A stretch of 64,000 nt of DNA from Aquilonibacter sp963820185. Its GTDB lineage: Bacteria; Vulcanimicrobiota; Vulcanimicrobiia; Vulcanimicrobiales; Vulcanimicrobiaceae. The notes under the pieces were generated by a model. That model worked only from the letters and a program-made list of their open reading frames with translations, did no database searches and was not told where the DNA came from. The stretch covers positions 200,865 to 264,864 of the forward strand of contig CAWFYV010000005.1 of NCBI GenBank assembly GCA_963820185.1, in the 5' to 3' direction. Positions 1 through 8,957 of this stretch are shown piece after piece; position 1 is the stretch's first letter, and every line of letters begins with the position of its first letter. A program made the position numbers and the translations under genes.

Positions 1-2169
1 GACCTTGCTCTTGCCCGCGTTGCGCGGCGGACGTTCCTTGAACCATTTCCGGAACGTCGTAGTCGCGAATGCCGGAATGTTCCGGCGCCGATCCATGCCC
101 GCCGCCAGCTTCAGCGCCGGACCAACGAGCGGCGCGCCTGCCAGCGCGTTCACAAACTTCGGCGCGACCGCGGCAAGCCGCGCCCAAACCATCATCAGCC
201 CAAAGGTATAGGCCGTGCGCGGACGCACGCGGCCAGCATAATAGTGCGAGAGAAATTCGGCTTTGTAGGTTGCCATGTCGACGTTGACCGGACACTCGCC
301 TTTGCAGCCCTTGCACGCCAGACACAGGTCGAGCGCCTCTTTGACTGCGTGATCGCGCCACGTCTTCCCCGCGGGGTCGCCTTGCAACATTTCAAAGAGC
401 AAGCGCGCGCGGCCACGCGTCGAGTGCCGTTCTTCCCGCGTCGCCATGTAGCTCGGGCACATCGTTCCGCTGTCGTGCTTGCGGCATACGCCCGCCCCAA
501 CGCACCGGTTGGCCGCGTAGGCAAAGCTGCTATGGTCCTCTTTGAAATAAAACTGCGTGCGCGGATCCCACGGCTCGTATTTCGTGCCCCAGCGCAGATT
601 TTGGTCGATATGGTACGGGTGCACGACCTTACCGGGATTCATCTTGTCGTCCGGATCCCACGCGCTCTTGAATTCCCAGAACGCCTGGACGAGTTCGTCG
701 CCGTACATAATCGGCAGCAGCTCGCCGCGCGATTGTCCGTCGCCGTGCTCACCCGAGAGCGAGCCGCCGAAGTGCACGCAGAGTCGCGCGGCCTCGTGCA
801 CGAACCGCTTGTACTTCTCAATACCTTCTTGAGTGAAAAGGTCGAAGTTGATGCGGCAGTGCACGCAGGCTTGACCGAAGTGGCCATAGAGCGACGCGTG
901 GTAATCGTATCGTTCGAAGAGCTGTTGGAGCGCGCGCAGGTAGTCGCCGAGCCGCGCCGGTTCCACAGCCGAATCTTCCCAGCCCGGATACGTGTCGGCT
1001 TCATCGGGAATCTTCGCGGTGATCCCCAGACCCGCTTCGCGCACGTTCCAGATGGCCTTCATCTTCCCGGGATCGCTCACGACCGCATGGGCAACTTGGG
1101 GATCCCGCGCGGCGATCGCGGCGCAAAGCTCGTCCGCTTTGGCCACGGCTTCGTCGTGCTCGTCCGCGCCGAACTCGACGATCAGCCACGCCTTCCCGTC
1201 GGGGAAGTCTGCACGCGCGGCCGTCGACTTGTGTTTGAGCTGCAAATGACGGAACATGCTCTCGTCCATGCCTTCGAGCGCGATCGGACCGAATGTGTTG
1301 CAGAACGGCACCCAATCCGCGGCGGTCGCGATGTCATCGAAGCCCAAGATGCACAACACGCGCTGCGGCGGACTATGAATCAAACGGCACTTCGCCTCGA
1401 GTACGGTGACGCAGGTGCCTTCGGTGCCGACCAGCGCCCGCGCGACGTTGAATCCGTTCTCGGGCAAGAGCTGATCGAGCGGATAGCCGGAGACGCGCCG
1501 CGGAATCTTGGGAAAGCGCGCGCGGATGCGGTCGGCGTAGCGATCGCGGATCTCGCGTAACTTCGCGTAGATTTCGCCGCGCCGGCCGCCCGCGGCGATG
1601 ATCGCTTCCAACTCCGCTTCCGGCGTTGGGCCAACGCGCATCCGCACGCCGTCGTAGGTGATGATCTCCATCTCCTCGATGTTGGCCTCGGTTTTGCCGC
1701 CCATCTGCGCGTGCATCCCGCACGAATTGTTACCGATCATCCCGCCGATCGTGTTGTGGTTGTGCGTCGCGGGATCGGGCGCGAAGGTAAGATGACGGCG
1801 CTCAGCCAGATCGCGCAGGTCATCGAGCACGCAGCCCGGCTGCACGCGCGCAAACTTGTTCTCGTAGTCGATCTCGAGAACGTCATGCATGTACTTACTG
1901 AAATCGATGACGACGGCGGCATTGGTCGCCTCTCCCGCGAGGCTCGTTCCGCCGCCGCGGCTCACCACCGCCATCCCGCGCTTGCGCGCGATCGCAAGCG
2001 TCTGCTCGACGTCGCTCGCGTCTTTGGGAAGGACGACGCCCAGCGGTATCTGACGATAGTTCGAGGCGTCAGTGGAATAGAGCGCACGCGAGCCGAGGTC
2101 GAACCGCACTTCGCCCGTAATGGCTGAGCGAAGCTCTCGCTCCGCGCTGTCGTTGAGTACCTTGATCAC
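1..2169 (-). CDS. FAD-linked oxidase with Fe-S domain (GlcD/YdiJ type), 3' end off the window
   Basis: The minus-strand frame is open from a GTG at 2169 to the window edge (723 codons), so the C-terminus is missing. An FAD-binding PCMH domain occupies roughly residues 30-260, with the flavin-loop motif HNHNTIGGMIGNNSCG near residue 132. The FAD-oxidase C domain carries SGEHGDGQSRGELLP near 465. A ferredoxin-like region follows with CVGAGVCRK/MCPSY near 560 and CLACKGCKGECPV near 615. This order matches D-2-hydroxyacid dehydrogenases of the GlcD/YdiJ family, usually about 950-1000 residues, so the missing part should hold the CCG cysteine domains. The start lies 9 bases after the stop of the upstream enolase-family gene and in its frame, so the two are probably co-transcribed. 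The substrate cannot be read from the sequence; a 2-hydroxyacid is the family expectation. Confidence 0.88.
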   Translation of the reverse strand, partial: MIKVLNDSAERELRSAITGEVRFDLGSRALYSTDASNYRQIPLGVVLPKDASDVEQTLAIARKRGMAVVSRGGGTSLAGEATNAAVVIDFSKYMHDVLEIDYENKFARVQPGCVLDDLRDLAERRHLTFAPDPATHNHNTIGGMIGNNSCGMHAQMGGKTEANIEEMEIITYDGVRMRVGPTPEAELEAIIAAGGRRGEIYAKLREIRDRYADRIRARFPKIPRRVSGYPLDQLLPENGFNVARALVGTEGTCVTVLEAKCRLIHSPPQRVLCILGFDDIATAADWVPFCNTFGPIALEGMDESMFRHLQLKHKSTAARADFPDGKAWLIVEFGADEHDEAVAKADELCAAIAARDPQVAHAVVSDPGKMKAIWNVREAGLGITAKIPDEADTYPGWEDSAVEPARLGDYLRALQQLFERYDYHASLYGHFGQACVHCRINFDLFTQEGIEKYKRFVHEAARLCVHFGGSLSGEHGDGQSRGELLPIMYGDELVQAFWEFKSAWDPDDKMNPGKVVHPYHIDQNLRWGTKYEPWDPRTQFYFKEDHSSFAYAANRCVGAGVCRKHDSGTMCPSYMATREERHSTRGRARLLFEMLQGDPAGKTWRDHAVKEALDLCLACKGCKGECPVNVDMATYKAEFLSHYYAGRVRPRTAYTFGLMMVWARLAAVAPKFVNALAGAPLVGPALKLAAGMDRRRNIPAFATTTFRKWFKERPPRNAGKSKV

Positions 2170-2178
2170 GATCTGCCC

Positions 2179-3297
2179 TTACAACTGATAGCGCCGCGCG
2201 TCAGCCCTACGCAACTGCAAACCGATACCGGGGCGCGACGGATCGGGATACAGTGCACCATCGATCGGCTCGCTGACGCCTTCGAAAAGCATGCGCTCGA
2301 TCCGTGCATGGTCGTAGAAATACTCCATATGACGCAGCATTTTGCATCCGAGCGCCGCGTGCAGCTGCACGTGCGGTGCGCAGTGCGTTGAGAGCGGCAG
2401 CATCGCACTCTGGCACAACCCGTCGACGGCGAGCAAGCCGCTGAACCCGCCGCAGCGCGTTGCATCGGCTTGCAAACAGTCGACGGTCTTGGCCTCGAGC
2501 ATGCGCCAGAAATGCGCCGGCTGATAACCGTACTCGCCCGCGGCCACGTCCATTCCGGCCGGTGCGCGTTCGCGCACCTGGCACAAACCTTCAAAATCCT
2601 GATGATAGACCGGTTCTTCAAACCAGGTGACGTGCAGCTGCGCAAGTTCGTTCGCGAACTGCATCGCCTGCTTGCGCGAGTAGGCACCGTTGGCGTCAAC
2701 AAAAAGTTCGACACGCTCGCCGATCGCGCGGCGCGCTTGCGTGACGCGCGGGATGTCCGCACCCGGATCGCTGCCGATCTTCATCTTTACCCGGGGAATG
2801 CCCGCATCGACCCAGGAGCACAGTTGCGCGCACAAACGATCCACGTCGTATGACGTGAAACCGCCACTACCATAGACCGGAGCGCAGGCGCGCGCCGCGC
2901 CGATCAACGCGTACACCGGAACATCGAAGAGTTTACCGCGCAGATCCCACAGCGCGATATCGACCGCCGAAATTGCCATCGCGGCGATCCCCTCGCGCCC
3001 CATGTTGCGAACGGCCGCCAGCAGTTCTTGGTAGCGCCGCGCAGTCTCGAGCGCGTCGGCGCCCTGGAGCACGTCACGAAGCTCGCGCTCGATAACGAGC
3101 GCCGTAGCTTCGTCGGCGTAGGTATAGCCGATGCCCGTTTTGCCGGCACCGTGAATTTCGACCAGCACCATCGTCGTCGCGTCCCAGCACGCCGTGCCGT
3201 CCGTCTCCGCGCCACCGTCGGTCGGAATACGAAACACCGACACGTCGAGACCCGTGATTGCGCAGCCGGTACGAGGCCATGCGACGGCTACGGTCAC
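2179..3297 (-). CDS. Enolase-superfamily enzyme, mandelate racemase subgroup
   Basis: The 372-residue product has the complete mandelate-racemase/muconate-lactonizing layout: a capping domain, then a barrel with KMKIG (general base Lys near 169), metal ligands in VDANGAY (Asp ~199), WFEEPV (Glu ~225) and AAGEYGY (Glu ~251), and the Asp-His pair in QADATRCGG (~276) and STHCAPH (~304). Residue spacing follows mandelate racemase closely, so a sugar-acid dehydratase or 2-hydroxyacid racemase is expected. The GTG start overlaps the TPP-enzyme stop by four bases (GTGA), implying translational coupling, and the flavin oxidase follows directly. The trio may form one acid-catabolism pathway; the substrate is unknown. 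Confidence 0.88.
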   Translation of the reverse strand: MTVAVAWPRTGCAITGLDVSVFRIPTDGGAETDGTACWDATTMVLVEIHGAGKTGIGYTYADEATALVIERELRDVLQGADALETARRYQELLAAVRNMGREGIAAMAISAVDIALWDLRGKLFDVPVYALIGAARACAPVYGSGGFTSYDVDRLCAQLCSWVDAGIPRVKMKIGSDPGADIPRVTQARRAIGERVELFVDANGAYSRKQAMQFANELAQLHVTWFEEPVYHQDFEGLCQVRERAPAGMDVAAGEYGYQPAHFWRMLEAKTVDCLQADATRCGGFSGLLAVDGLCQSAMLPLSTHCAPHVQLHAALGCKMLRHMEYFYDHARIERMLFEGVSEPIDGALYPDPSRPGIGLQLRRADARRYQL

Positions 3298-5081
3298 TTT
3301 TTGCTGCTCCGCCGCGGAAGCACACCCGCAAGCACGCCTTTGATCGACTCCTTGATGACATTTGCTTCGTTCGGGTCACCCTTGACCATCGCCGAGAAAT
3401 AGTTGTGCGCCTCTTCGAACGTGATGTGGGGCGGGAGCTGCGCGACGTCGGCCGAGACTTTGGCGTCGACGATTACCGGGCGGTCCGCAGCAAATGCACG
3501 CTCCCACGCGGCGTCGACGTCTTCGGGACGCTCGACCCGAATGCCGACGAAGCCGAGTTGTTCGGCATACCGCGCATAGTCGAAGGGCGGCAGATCTTGC
3601 GAAGGCTCGAACTTCGGATCGCCGCTCATAATGCGCATTTCCCAGGTGACTTGATTCAAGTCGCTATTGTCGAGCACCAAAAAGATAATGCGGGGATCGC
3701 CCCACCGTTTCCAGTACTTCGCAACGGTCAGCAGCTCGGCGTTGCCGTTCATCTGCATCGCGCCGTCGCCCGTGCATGCTACCGCAACCCGATCGGGAAA
3801 CGCGAACTTTGCCGCAATCGCGTACGGAACCGCCGATCCCATCGTCGCTAGCCCACCGGAGAGTGACCCCTTCATCCGTCCGCGCATCATGATGTTGCGC
3901 GCGTACCAGTTGGTCGCTGTCCCTGCATCGCCGGTCACGATCGCGTCGTTCGGCAGCCGCTCGTTCAAACTAACGAAAAGCAGTTGCGGATTGATCGGGT
4001 CCGCGCTGACGTTCGCGCGAGCGAGTTCCTGGGCGTTCCATTGCTCTTTGGCTTTCGAGAGGCGATCGACCCAACTGCGGTCGCTCTTTTGCTCGAGCAA
4101 CGGTAAGAGTTCGAACAGCGTCGCCGCCGCGTCGCCGACCAGATTGAGCTCGGTTGGGTAGCGCAGCCCGAGGTTGGCCGGATCGATGTCGATTTGAATG
4201 CCGCGCGCGTGCCCTTCCTTCGGCAAAAACTCCGCATACGGAAACGACGTGCCGACCATCAGCAGCGTATCGCAGTGTTCCATCATTTCGAAACTCGGCG
4301 CCGTCCCGAGCAGGCCGATGGTGCCGGTCACGTACGGAAGATCGTCGGGCAGTGCGGCTTTGCCGAGCAGCGCCTTGGCGACGCCGGCTCCCAAGCGTTC
4401 GGCAACCGCTATGACCTCGTCGCGCGCATTGAGCGCCCCGGCACCGACCAGGATCGCAACGCGCTCGCCCGCATTGAGAATCTCCGCGGCCGCGCGCAGA
4501 TCGCTGTGATGCGGCGTCACGACCGGCGGCGAGTAACCCACGCTCGAGTGCAGCGTGTTGTGTTTGTGGGGCGGTTCGGTGAATTTCGCTTCTTGGACAT
4601 CCTTGGGTAAAACAATCGTCGCCACGCCGCGATAGCCCATCGCGATGCGAAACGCGCGATCGATGACGTGACGCAGCGCCATTGGGCTCGAGACCGTATC
4701 GACGTAATCTGACACGTCTTCAAAAAGTTGTTGCAGATCGACTTCCTGCTGATACGCACCACCCAGGGCCGTCGTCGCAGCCTGACCGACGATCGCGAGC
4801 ACCGGAACGTGGTCCGCCTTCGCGTCGTAGAGTCCGTTGAGCAAATGAATCGCACCCGGGCCGGAGGTAGCCATGCAGACGCCGATCTCGCCGGTGAATT
4901 TTGCGTGCGCGCACGCCATGAATGCGGCCATCTCTTCGTGGCGCACTTGAACGAAGTCGATTTTTCCGTCGATCCGTCCGAACGCACCCATGATGCCGTT
5001 GATGCCGTCGCCGGGATAGCCGTAGATGCGCGTCACGCCCCATTCGATAAGGCGTCGCATGAGGAAATCGCTGGTGTTCAC
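3294..5081 (-). CDS. Thiamine pyrophosphate-dependent enzyme, pyruvate oxidase/acetolactate synthase type
   Basis: The 595-residue protein has the three-domain TPP-enzyme fold. The N-terminal PYR domain carries the catalytic Glu in RHEEMAAFMA (~50) and GPGAIHLLNGLYDAK. A central nucleotide-binding-like domain contains LVGAGAL. The C-terminal PP domain has the Mg-TPP motif starting GDGAMQMNGNAELLT near 437 and continuing to DNSDLNQVTWEMR. Length and motifs fit the pyruvate oxidase/PoxB branch better than the acetolactate synthase large subunit, and no regulatory subunit is adjacent. It starts 17 bases after the qcrC stop and overlaps the next gene by GTGA. Whether it makes acetate from pyruvate, decarboxylates another 2-oxoacid or carboligates cannot be settled here. 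Confidence 0.85.
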   Translation of the reverse strand: MNTSDFLMRRLIEWGVTRIYGYPGDGINGIMGAFGRIDGKIDFVQVRHEEMAAFMACAHAKFTGEIGVCMATSGPGAIHLLNGLYDAKADHVPVLAIVGQAATTALGGAYQQEVDLQQLFEDVSDYVDTVSSPMALRHVIDRAFRIAMGYRGVATIVLPKDVQEAKFTEPPHKHNTLHSSVGYSPPVVTPHHSDLRAAAEILNAGERVAILVGAGALNARDEVIAVAERLGAGVAKALLGKAALPDDLPYVTGTIGLLGTAPSFEMMEHCDTLLMVGTSFPYAEFLPKEGHARGIQIDIDPANLGLRYPTELNLVGDAAATLFELLPLLEQKSDRSWVDRLSKAKEQWNAQELARANVSADPINPQLLFVSLNERLPNDAIVTGDAGTATNWYARNIMMRGRMKGSLSGGLATMGSAVPYAIAAKFAFPDRVAVACTGDGAMQMNGNAELLTVAKYWKRWGDPRIIFLVLDNSDLNQVTWEMRIMSGDPKFEPSQDLPPFDYARYAEQLGFVGIRVERPEDVDAAWERAFAADRPVIVDAKVSADVAQLPPHITFEEAHNYFSAMVKGDPNEANVIKESIKGVLAGVLPRRSSKK

Positions 5082-5097
5082 ATCTCTGCTTTACCCG

Positions 5098-5772
5098 TCA
5101 GCGCGTTGTTCCAATACTCCGCACGAAAATGAGCAACGCACCAAGGCCGAAGAACCAGGCGACGAAACCCTCGGCAACTGGGCCCATGTGCGCAAGCGTC
5201 GCCCCGCCTGCATCTTCATTTTGCGCCGGTGCTGTCTGCGTTTGCACTGCGTTGACGTAGCGTGCGATGTCGTCGACATCGCTATCGCTCAGGACATCGG
5301 GGCCGAAATGCGGCATGATTCCCGGTCCGGCGCGAATTGCTTCGGCGACTTGAAAGACCGTCGCGCTGCGCAAAGAAGGTGCGACGTCGTTTGAGCCGAC
5401 CGACGCGCCGCTGCCGGTCGTTCCGTGACAAGCCGCGCAGTTTTCCATAAAAAGCGCGCGCCCGTGAACCGCATTACCACCGCTGACCTGCGGCAATGCA
5501 CGCACCGGATTCGGCGTAAACGAAAGCACATAATCGGTGACCGCAGTCATTTGCGGAAACGTGAAGCGCGGTTGCTCGTGGATCTCGTCAACATAGGGCA
5601 CCGAGGCGGGCATGCGCCCGGTGTCGAGCATCAAGTGAATGTCGACCGCCGATTTTCCGACCAGCGACGGCGCAAGCGCGGAACCCAGCCCGGCCGCGCC
5701 GTGACACGAGGCACAGGTTGTCATGTACAACGCCCGGCCGCTCAACACCACGGCAAGTACGAGTGCGTTCAT
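5098..5772 (-). CDS. qcrC: Diheme cytochrome c subunit of the bcc complex (QcrC-like)
   Basis: The start is the ATG at 5772, which overlaps the upstream cytochrome stop (ATGA), giving 224 residues. A short N-terminal hydrophobic stretch precedes the first heme site CASCH (Cys20, Cys23, His24); the second, CAACH, is near 110, followed by a Met-ligand region (GIMPHFGPD). A C-terminal transmembrane helix (GFVAWFFGLGALLIFV) would anchor it with both hemes outside. The segment with TGRMPAS and the two-heme plus tail-anchor layout match actinobacterial QcrC, which replaces a soluble cytochrome c in the bcc:aa3 supercomplex. A second frame opens further upstream but lacks cytochrome character and is not used. 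Confidence 0.85.
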   Translation of the reverse strand: MNALVLAVVLSGRALYMTTCASCHGAAGLGSALAPSLVGKSAVDIHLMLDTGRMPASVPYVDEIHEQPRFTFPQMTAVTDYVLSFTPNPVRALPQVSGGNAVHGRALFMENCAACHGTTGSGASVGSNDVAPSLRSATVFQVAEAIRAGPGIMPHFGPDVLSDSDVDDIARYVNAVQTQTAPAQNEDAGGATLAHMGPVAEGFVAWFFGLGALLIFVRSIGTTR

Positions 5773-6113
5773 AACGACTGCACGTACGCAGCGACGTCGC
5801 GTACTTGTTGCTCGCTCAGAACCTTGGGGTAGAGTCCCGGCATCGGTGGTTGCGGATCTTCGATCCATGACACGGTGGTGTCGAAATTCATGCGCTGGCT
5901 TTCGTTTCGCAGCGATGGGCCGATCGAACCGCCTTCTGCGCCCGTCGCGCCGTGGCACACCGCACAATTCGTAGCAAAGATTTGCGCGCCGGTTGTTGCA
6001 TCGCCGCCGAGCGTCGTGACTGTACCCGCGCTGGTGCTGCTCTTTGCCGACGTCGCAGGCACACATCCGCACGCCAGGACGATCGGTAGGGCGAGCACGA
6101 TCGCCAGCCTCAC
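5769..6113 (-). CDS. Small monoheme cytochrome c, probably membrane-attached
   Basis: The GTG at 6113 overlaps the CtaG stop (GTGA), giving 114 residues. A hydrophobic leader ends in a Cys-containing, lipobox-like VLACGC. A Thr/Ser-rich linker follows, then a class I cytochrome c domain with one CAVCH heme site and a Met-ligand region (PPMPGLYPKVLSEQQ). It lies between ctaG and qcrC in the same overlapping operon. It may therefore be an accessory electron carrier to the aa3 oxidase or part of the supercomplex; this is inference from position. The lipobox has Leu at -2, so lipidation is uncertain and a signal anchor is an alternative. Confidence 0.8.
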   Translation of the reverse strand: MRLAIVLALPIVLACGCVPATSAKSSTSAGTVTTLGGDATTGAQIFATNCAVCHGATGAEGGSIGPSLRNESQRMNFDTTVSWIEDPQPPMPGLYPKVLSEQQVRDVAAYVQSL

Positions 6114-6790
6114 GCGAGTTCTCCGTGCAGCCCATCGGCGACACTCTCGCGCCGCGCCCACATGCCGAAGGTCACGAGAAACGCCGAAAAGACGATCAGT
6201 CCACCGCCGATCCACATCACCGCCGCGCCATTGCTTTGATCCGCGAGCACCATGCCTGCCGGCATCAACGCCGCGTAATGATCGTAGAGTGGCGCACGCG
6301 CTGCGCCGAGCGCAAACCCCAACAGCGCTCCCTGCGGCAACACGAGCATCAAGTAGAGTAAACGCGCCGGAAACGCCAGCGGTCGCAGCGGCGAAGGCGC
6401 GAGGACGGGCAACCAGAACAGCGTGCCTGCGAGCACGAGCATGATGTGCTCGGCGACGTGAACCAGCGGATGCTCGAGTGCAGCTTCGTACAGTGGTGAG
6501 AAGTGCATGAACCACAAGTACCCGGTAAAGAGTGCGAGGACAACGACCGGGTTAGCCAGCACGTGCAGTGGCCGCGTGGCGGTGACGAATGCTGCCGTCT
6601 TTCGCTTGCCCGCGACGGCTCGAAATGCATCGAACGGCTTCGCGGTCAAGACAAAGAACGGCACGACGAAAAGCAACACCAGATGTTGCGCCATATGCCA
6701 CGCAAACGAGTCGTCCGCCAAATGGTCGAATATGGGCGACAGCACGGCTACGCTCGCCACGACCGCCGCACCCAGCGCTGCGATCCTCAT
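6110..6790 (-). CDS. ctaG: CtaG-type (caa3_CtaG) cytochrome oxidase assembly membrane protein
   Basis: The 226-residue polytopic membrane protein has about six hydrophobic segments and the family's conserved histidines: WHMAQHLVLLFVVPFFVLTAKPF near the N-terminus, FMHFSPLYEAALEHPLVHVAEHIMLV in the middle and LYDHYAALMPAGMVLADQ near the end (each quoted only in part). This is the caa3_CtaG family, found beside heme-copper oxidase genes and implicated in CuB/caa3 assembly; it is unrelated to the COX11-type CtaG. Start and stop both overlap neighbours by ATGA/GTGA, placing it in the ctaE-qcrAB operon. Confidence 0.87.
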   Translation of the reverse strand: MRIAALGAAVVASVAVLSPIFDHLADDSFAWHMAQHLVLLFVVPFFVLTAKPFDAFRAVAGKRKTAAFVTATRPLHVLANPVVVLALFTGYLWFMHFSPLYEAALEHPLVHVAEHIMLVLAGTLFWLPVLAPSPLRPLAFPARLLYLMLVLPQGALLGFALGAARAPLYDHYAALMPAGMVLADQSNGAAVMWIGGGLIVFSAFLVTFGMWARRESVADGLHGELA

Positions 6791-8151
6791 GCGAGCGGCT
6801 CCTCTTCAAAGCCCCCGCGTTCGTTCTTGCGCAGTCGCACGCGCGGCGACTTCTGCACACCACCGCTTTCGCGCAGTTCGCGTGCGAGCAGATAGGTCAC
6901 GACGAACCCGGCGATCGGCGCAAGCAGGCAGAACCAGCGGTAGAACCCGGTGATCGCGACGATCGATTGACGCACGTAGCGTGCTTGCACGTCGCCACTT
7001 CCCGCCAGCGTCAACCCCAGCGCAAAAAGGAACACCGCGACACCGAAAGCCGTGCGCGCCGGCACGTCGCGCGGCAAATCGAGCAGGTGATGCGCCGCGT
7101 GATCGTGCCGCAATGCGGCGTCGATCCACGGCCACAACAACAGCAGCGTGAAGAGCGCGCCGGGAAGAAGGACCGCGGGCCAAAACGGTGACGGCACCGT
7201 GTGTCCCCACAGATGCAGCGCAAACGCCGGCCCGAGGCGCAGCGCGCCCTCAACCCAGCCGATGTACCAGTCCGGTTGCGCCGGGCTCGCGATCTGCCAC
7301 ACGTGATAGGGGCCCCAGATCCACACCGGGTTGATCTGCACCAGTGCGCCGAGCGCAATCGCAACGGCGCTGACCGCACAAAACAGCGCAAGCGACTTTG
7401 CGGTGTACTGCGGAAAGAGCGGCGAGCCCACGACATTATGCTCGGTGCGTCCGGGTCCCGGGAACTGCGTGTGCTTCTGCCGCCACACCAGCGCCAGGTG
7501 GAGTATAAGCAACGCGGCAATCGTTGCCGGAATAAGGTAGACGTGCGTGACGAAGAGCCGCGGCAGCATCGCCTCACCGGGATACGGTCCGCCCAGCCAC
7601 AGCTGCGAGATCCACGCCCCGACGAATGGCACCGAGAGCACGACCGAATCGAAGATGCGCAAGCCGGTGCCACTGAGCAAATCGTCGGGTAGCGAGTAGC
7701 CCGTGAATCCGGCCAACAGCGCCAGCAGAAACAGCAGCACGCCGAGCACCCAGTTGATCTCGCGCGGCTTGCGAAACGCGCCGGTAAAAAAGATGCGGCC
7801 CATGTGCACGATGATGCCCGCGAGAAAGAGCAACGCCGTCCAATGATGGATCTGGCGAATCAGCAATCCACCGTTGACGGTGAAGCTCAAATCCAGCGCC
7901 GACGCGTAGGCTTTCGAAACGGTTGTCCCGTCGAGTAGCGCGTAGGGACCGCGATATACGACCGGGTTCGGGCTCGGATCGAAAAAAAACGCGAGAAAGG
8001 TCCCCGTGACGACGAGAATCACGAATGCATACGCGTTGATCTCGCCGAGCATGAACGACCAGTGGTCGGGAAACGCCTTGCGCAGCGTGTGGCTGATGAA
8101 GTGCGCGCTTCCCACACGCTCGTCGGTCCAGCGCAGCAGTCGCTCGATCAC
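6787..8151 (-). CDS. qcrB: Cytochrome b subunit of the bcc complex (QcrB)
   Basis: The protein (454 residues from the chosen GTG) has the N-terminal four-helix cytochrome b domain with heme-ligand histidines (QIHHWTALLF, HMGRIFF, and a second pair near LPRLFVTHVYL and LILHLALVW). The quinol-oxidation motif is PDWY (QPDWYIGW), the variant usual in actinobacterial QcrB rather than PEWY. The extended C-terminal part with further helices also fits QcrB. The GTG at 8151 overlaps the QcrA stop (GTGA), matching every other junction in this operon; a TTG at 8163 would add four residues. Confidence 0.9.
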   Translation of the reverse strand: MIERLLRWTDERVGSAHFISHTLRKAFPDHWSFMLGEINAYAFVILVVTGTFLAFFFDPSPNPVVYRGPYALLDGTTVSKAYASALDLSFTVNGGLLIRQIHHWTALLFLAGIIVHMGRIFFTGAFRKPREINWVLGVLLFLLALLAGFTGYSLPDDLLSGTGLRIFDSVVLSVPFVGAWISQLWLGGPYPGEAMLPRLFVTHVYLIPATIAALLILHLALVWRQKHTQFPGPGRTEHNVVGSPLFPQYTAKSLALFCAVSAVAIALGALVQINPVWIWGPYHVWQIASPAQPDWYIGWVEGALRLGPAFALHLWGHTVPSPFWPAVLLPGALFTLLLLWPWIDAALRHDHAAHHLLDLPRDVPARTAFGVAVFLFALGLTLAGSGDVQARYVRQSIVAITGFYRWFCLLAPIAGFVVTYLLARELRESGGVQKSPRVRLRKNERGGFEEEPLA

Positions 8152-8957
8152 GCGCGCTCCCAAAATCCCGGGCCAACCGGTTCGGGATAGTCGCCGGTTG
8201 CGATCAAATACCCGTCGCCGGTAACCTCGATCGGCAGTCGCGGCAGCGCGTGGTCGGCCGGTCCCGACACGACCGCACCGTCGTCAACGACATCGAACAC
8301 CGACTGATGGCATGGGCACATTAGCTCTTTGGCGGTACGGCGATAAAGCGCAACCGGGCAACCGGCGTGTGTGCAAACTTTCGAATACGCGATATAGCCC
8401 TGCGCAGTGCCGGCGACCTCGCCCGGCAAGCGAATGAGCACCGTTTGCGACATCGCGTCGCCGACCGCGCCTTGCGGGAACACGGTGAGTACGGCGTCCA
8501 CCTCGAGATCGCCCGCGCGCACCGGCGTTCCGTCCTCGCGTACCAACCGCGACCCTCGGCGCCATTTCGTATGAAATAATGCGTCACCGAGTGCCGGACC
8601 AAACGATCGTAACGGCACGAGCAGCGCGACCGCGAAGACGCCGAGCGCTGCGCCACTAAAGCCCAACAGCGCGCCGCCGCGTGAGAGATCGCGGCGTGCA
8701 CGCTCGACCTGCGCATCCTCGCCGGCGAGCGCGCCCGGCGACGACGGATACTCGTCGCGCGCGTCGACCATCTGTTCGTGCGGAAGTATGCCGAATGCCC
8801 ACGCCAACGCCGCAGCGGCAAAGCCTGCGGTTGCGCACGCGAGCGAAACGCCTTCGTACAGCCGGCTACCGCCCGCTGCATACGCGGCGATGAAGCCGAT
8901 GCTGCCGAGCACGGACATTGCTAACGCGACGATCGCAACGCGTTCTGCCTGCTTCAT
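8148..8957 (-). CDS. qcrA: Rieske iron-sulfur subunit of the bcc complex (QcrA)
   Basis: From the ATG at 8957 (overlapping the ctaE stop) it encodes 269 residues. Two N-terminal hydrophobic hairpin helices and a third near 100 anchor it, resembling the three-helix QcrA of actinobacteria. The C-terminal Rieske domain has both cluster-binding loops, CTHAGCPV and CPCHQS, the second followed by SGPADHALPRLPI. It passes electrons from quinol (QcrB) to the QcrC hemes. The reading frame stays open upstream to 9386, but that stretch only shadows ctaE. Confidence 0.9.
   Translation of the reverse strand: MKQAERVAIVALAMSVLGSIGFIAAYAAGGSRLYEGVSLACATAGFAAAALAWAFGILPHEQMVDARDEYPSSPGALAGEDAQVERARRDLSRGGALLGFSGAALGVFAVALLVPLRSFGPALGDALFHTKWRRGSRLVREDGTPVRAGDLEVDAVLTVFPQGAVGDAMSQTVLIRLPGEVAGTAQGYIAYSKVCTHAGCPVALYRRTAKELMCPCHQSVFDVVDDGAVVSGPADHALPRLPIEVTGDGYLIATGDYPEPVGPGFWERA

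Noticed and set aside
244..1560. Long plus-strand open frame (438 codons)
   Set aside because: It is antisense to the FAD oxidase, which has conserved motifs throughout; the plus-strand product is Arg/Ala/Val-rich with no domain.
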